Positions 14,575-15,362 of a stretch of 15,362 nucleotides of DNA are shown piece by piece. Position numbers and translations under genes: made by a program. The notes beneath the pieces are model-generated. The model did no database searches. It saw nothing but the letters and a program-made list of their open reading frames with translations, and was not told the DNA's origin. Numbering within the stretch: position 1 is the stretch's first letter; each line of letters starts with the position of its first letter. Source of the DNA: DATEMK01 sp035275625 (GTDB lineage: Bacteria > Bacteroidota > Bacteroidia > AKYH767-A > OLB10); contig DATEMK010000452.1 in NCBI GenBank assembly GCA_035275625.1, positions 1 through 15,362 of the forward strand. Direction: 5' to 3'.

Positions 14575-15362
14575 ATGGAGACACAAAATAAATTTTACGA
14601 AACGATTAAGTTAATTGATAAAATTCTTGAAAGCGAATTTGAAGAAGGTAATTATCGTAAAATAATTGAACTCATAAAACAAGATTTTTCCATTCAGGAA
14701 TATTTTTTTAAAACACTTAATAACCCAAATTGGTTTTTACCTCTTTATTCAGATGGTTTTTTTACACCGAATTCAATACCACCACCTATTGAAGAAAAAG
14801 GTGTATACATTTATCCTTACTGGTATTCATTAACTTATTTGAAATCTGTGGCTGCTCATTCTGAGCATAAGGACTATGATGAAATAGCAGATGGTTTAAT
14901 TAAAGTTATTACTTATGTTTCTTTAAAGCTCCAACAAAGCTCTGATAACTATAGAATAGGATTTGGTTTATTGGAAATCCTTTTAAATATTCCTAATCAA
15001 TTTATTCCTATCGAAGTTTTGAGTTTTATTTCAAACTGGATTAATAATGATTACCGATTTACTCCTTTTGATTCGGACTTGTGCGAAAAGCTTCTACCAA
15101 AATTTCTAAAAGAAAATTTACCTAAAAATGATTACTTAAAGGGTGAAGAAATATTTAAACACATTTTTACAGTAATTCCTGAAAAAATTCTGGAAGACTC
15201 AAATATCATTTTTTTGTCATCAAAACACTTTAAATCTGTAATTGATCTTTATTACATTGAAGATGCCTTTATAAGAAAGAAATTAACACAAAAAATTGGC
15301 GAATACTGTTCCCTTGTTCCTATATTTCATCTTTCAGATGAAATAAAAACAATTTTTGACGA
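14575..15362 (+). CDS. Unknown helical protein, N-terminal part, SIR2 partner (partial)
   Basis: The gene begins with ATG two bases after the SIR2 stop and stays open to the window edge, giving 262 residues. It starts METQNKFYETIKLIDKILES and is rich in amphipathic helices, with no signal peptide, membrane span, Walker A or other catalytic motif visible so far. A distinct conserved-looking element is NPNWFLPLYSDGFF (50-63), followed by YPYWYSLTYL (80-89). I have a loose memory of the same WF..L...GFF and P.W...YL pattern in the N-terminal parts of very large helical proteins near defence effectors, but I cannot name the family. The tight coupling says it works with the SIR2 protein, most simply as sensor or scaffold. 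Domains beyond 15362 could change this view. Confidence 0.8.
   Translation, partial: METQNKFYETIKLIDKILESEFEEGNYRKIIELIKQDFSIQEYFFKTLNNPNWFLPLYSDGFFTPNSIPPPIEEKGVYIYPYWYSLTYLKSVAAHSEHKDYDEIADGLIKVITYVSLKLQQSSDNYRIGFGLLEILLNIPNQFIPIEVLSFISNWINNDYRFTPFDSDLCEKLLPKFLKENLPKNDYLKGEEIFKHIFTVIPEKILEDSNIIFLSSKHFKSVIDLYYIEDAFIRKKLTQKIGEYCSLVPIFHLSDEIKTIFD

Noticed and set aside
1..15362. CRISPR arrays, tRNA or rRNA genes, insertion sequences and riboswitches
   Set aside because: Reading both strands showed no regularly spaced repeat-spacer units, no cloverleaf, no transposase or terminal inverted repeats and no recognisable riboswitch core.

Overview
The window looks like chromosomal DNA of a Bacteroidota bacterium, plausibly near Chitinophagales or Sphingobacteriales, although I cannot place it further. 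The base composition is AT-rich and genes lack clear Shine-Dalgarno sites. Several starts are preceded by octamers matching the Bacteroidota -7 promoter element TAnnTTTG. Many families are typical of the phylum: a tandem universal stress protein, a Kef-type antiporter with RCK_C tails, YitT, an MMPL/RND exporter and a membrane-anchored class III cyclase.

Positions 1-2470 hold the 3' end of a sensor histidine kinase, then four 11-bp direct repeats that look like an OmpR/PhoB-type binding array in front of a membrane-anchored coiled-coil protein of unknown function. A terminator, a small unknown protein, a long hairpin and a universal stress protein follow. Positions 2542-4773 encode a large Kef/CPA2 cation:proton antiporter on the same strand. 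On the minus strand a probable operon (8418 to 4905) encodes a 48-residue membrane protein, a YitT-family membrane protein and an RND/MMPL exporter. Upstream of it lies a second tiny membrane protein (8627-8520) with its own terminator, and a lipoprotein-like gene (9123-8746).

The intergenic block 9124-9519 is rich in control signals. It carries a 16-bp palindrome, a 14-bp direct repeat in two copies, and a TAnnTTTG box in front of a short-chain dehydrogenase (9520-10524). An AraC-type regulator (10598-11416) follows, with a second copy of the palindrome in its own upstream region. The pair looks like a regulator and its target. Next come a membrane adenylate/guanylate cyclase-type protein (11545-12672) and a DUF2721 membrane protein (12722-13174).

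At 13174 an unstartable remnant of a pirin C-terminal domain abuts the DUF2721 stop codon. Directly after it the sequence becomes visibly more AT-rich, with a SIR2-domain protein (GTG start, 13571-14572) and, two bases later, the start of a helical protein that runs off the window. This pair has the look of an acquired anti-phage NAD-depleting module whose second component I cannot assign to a known system. It is the most interesting part of the window.
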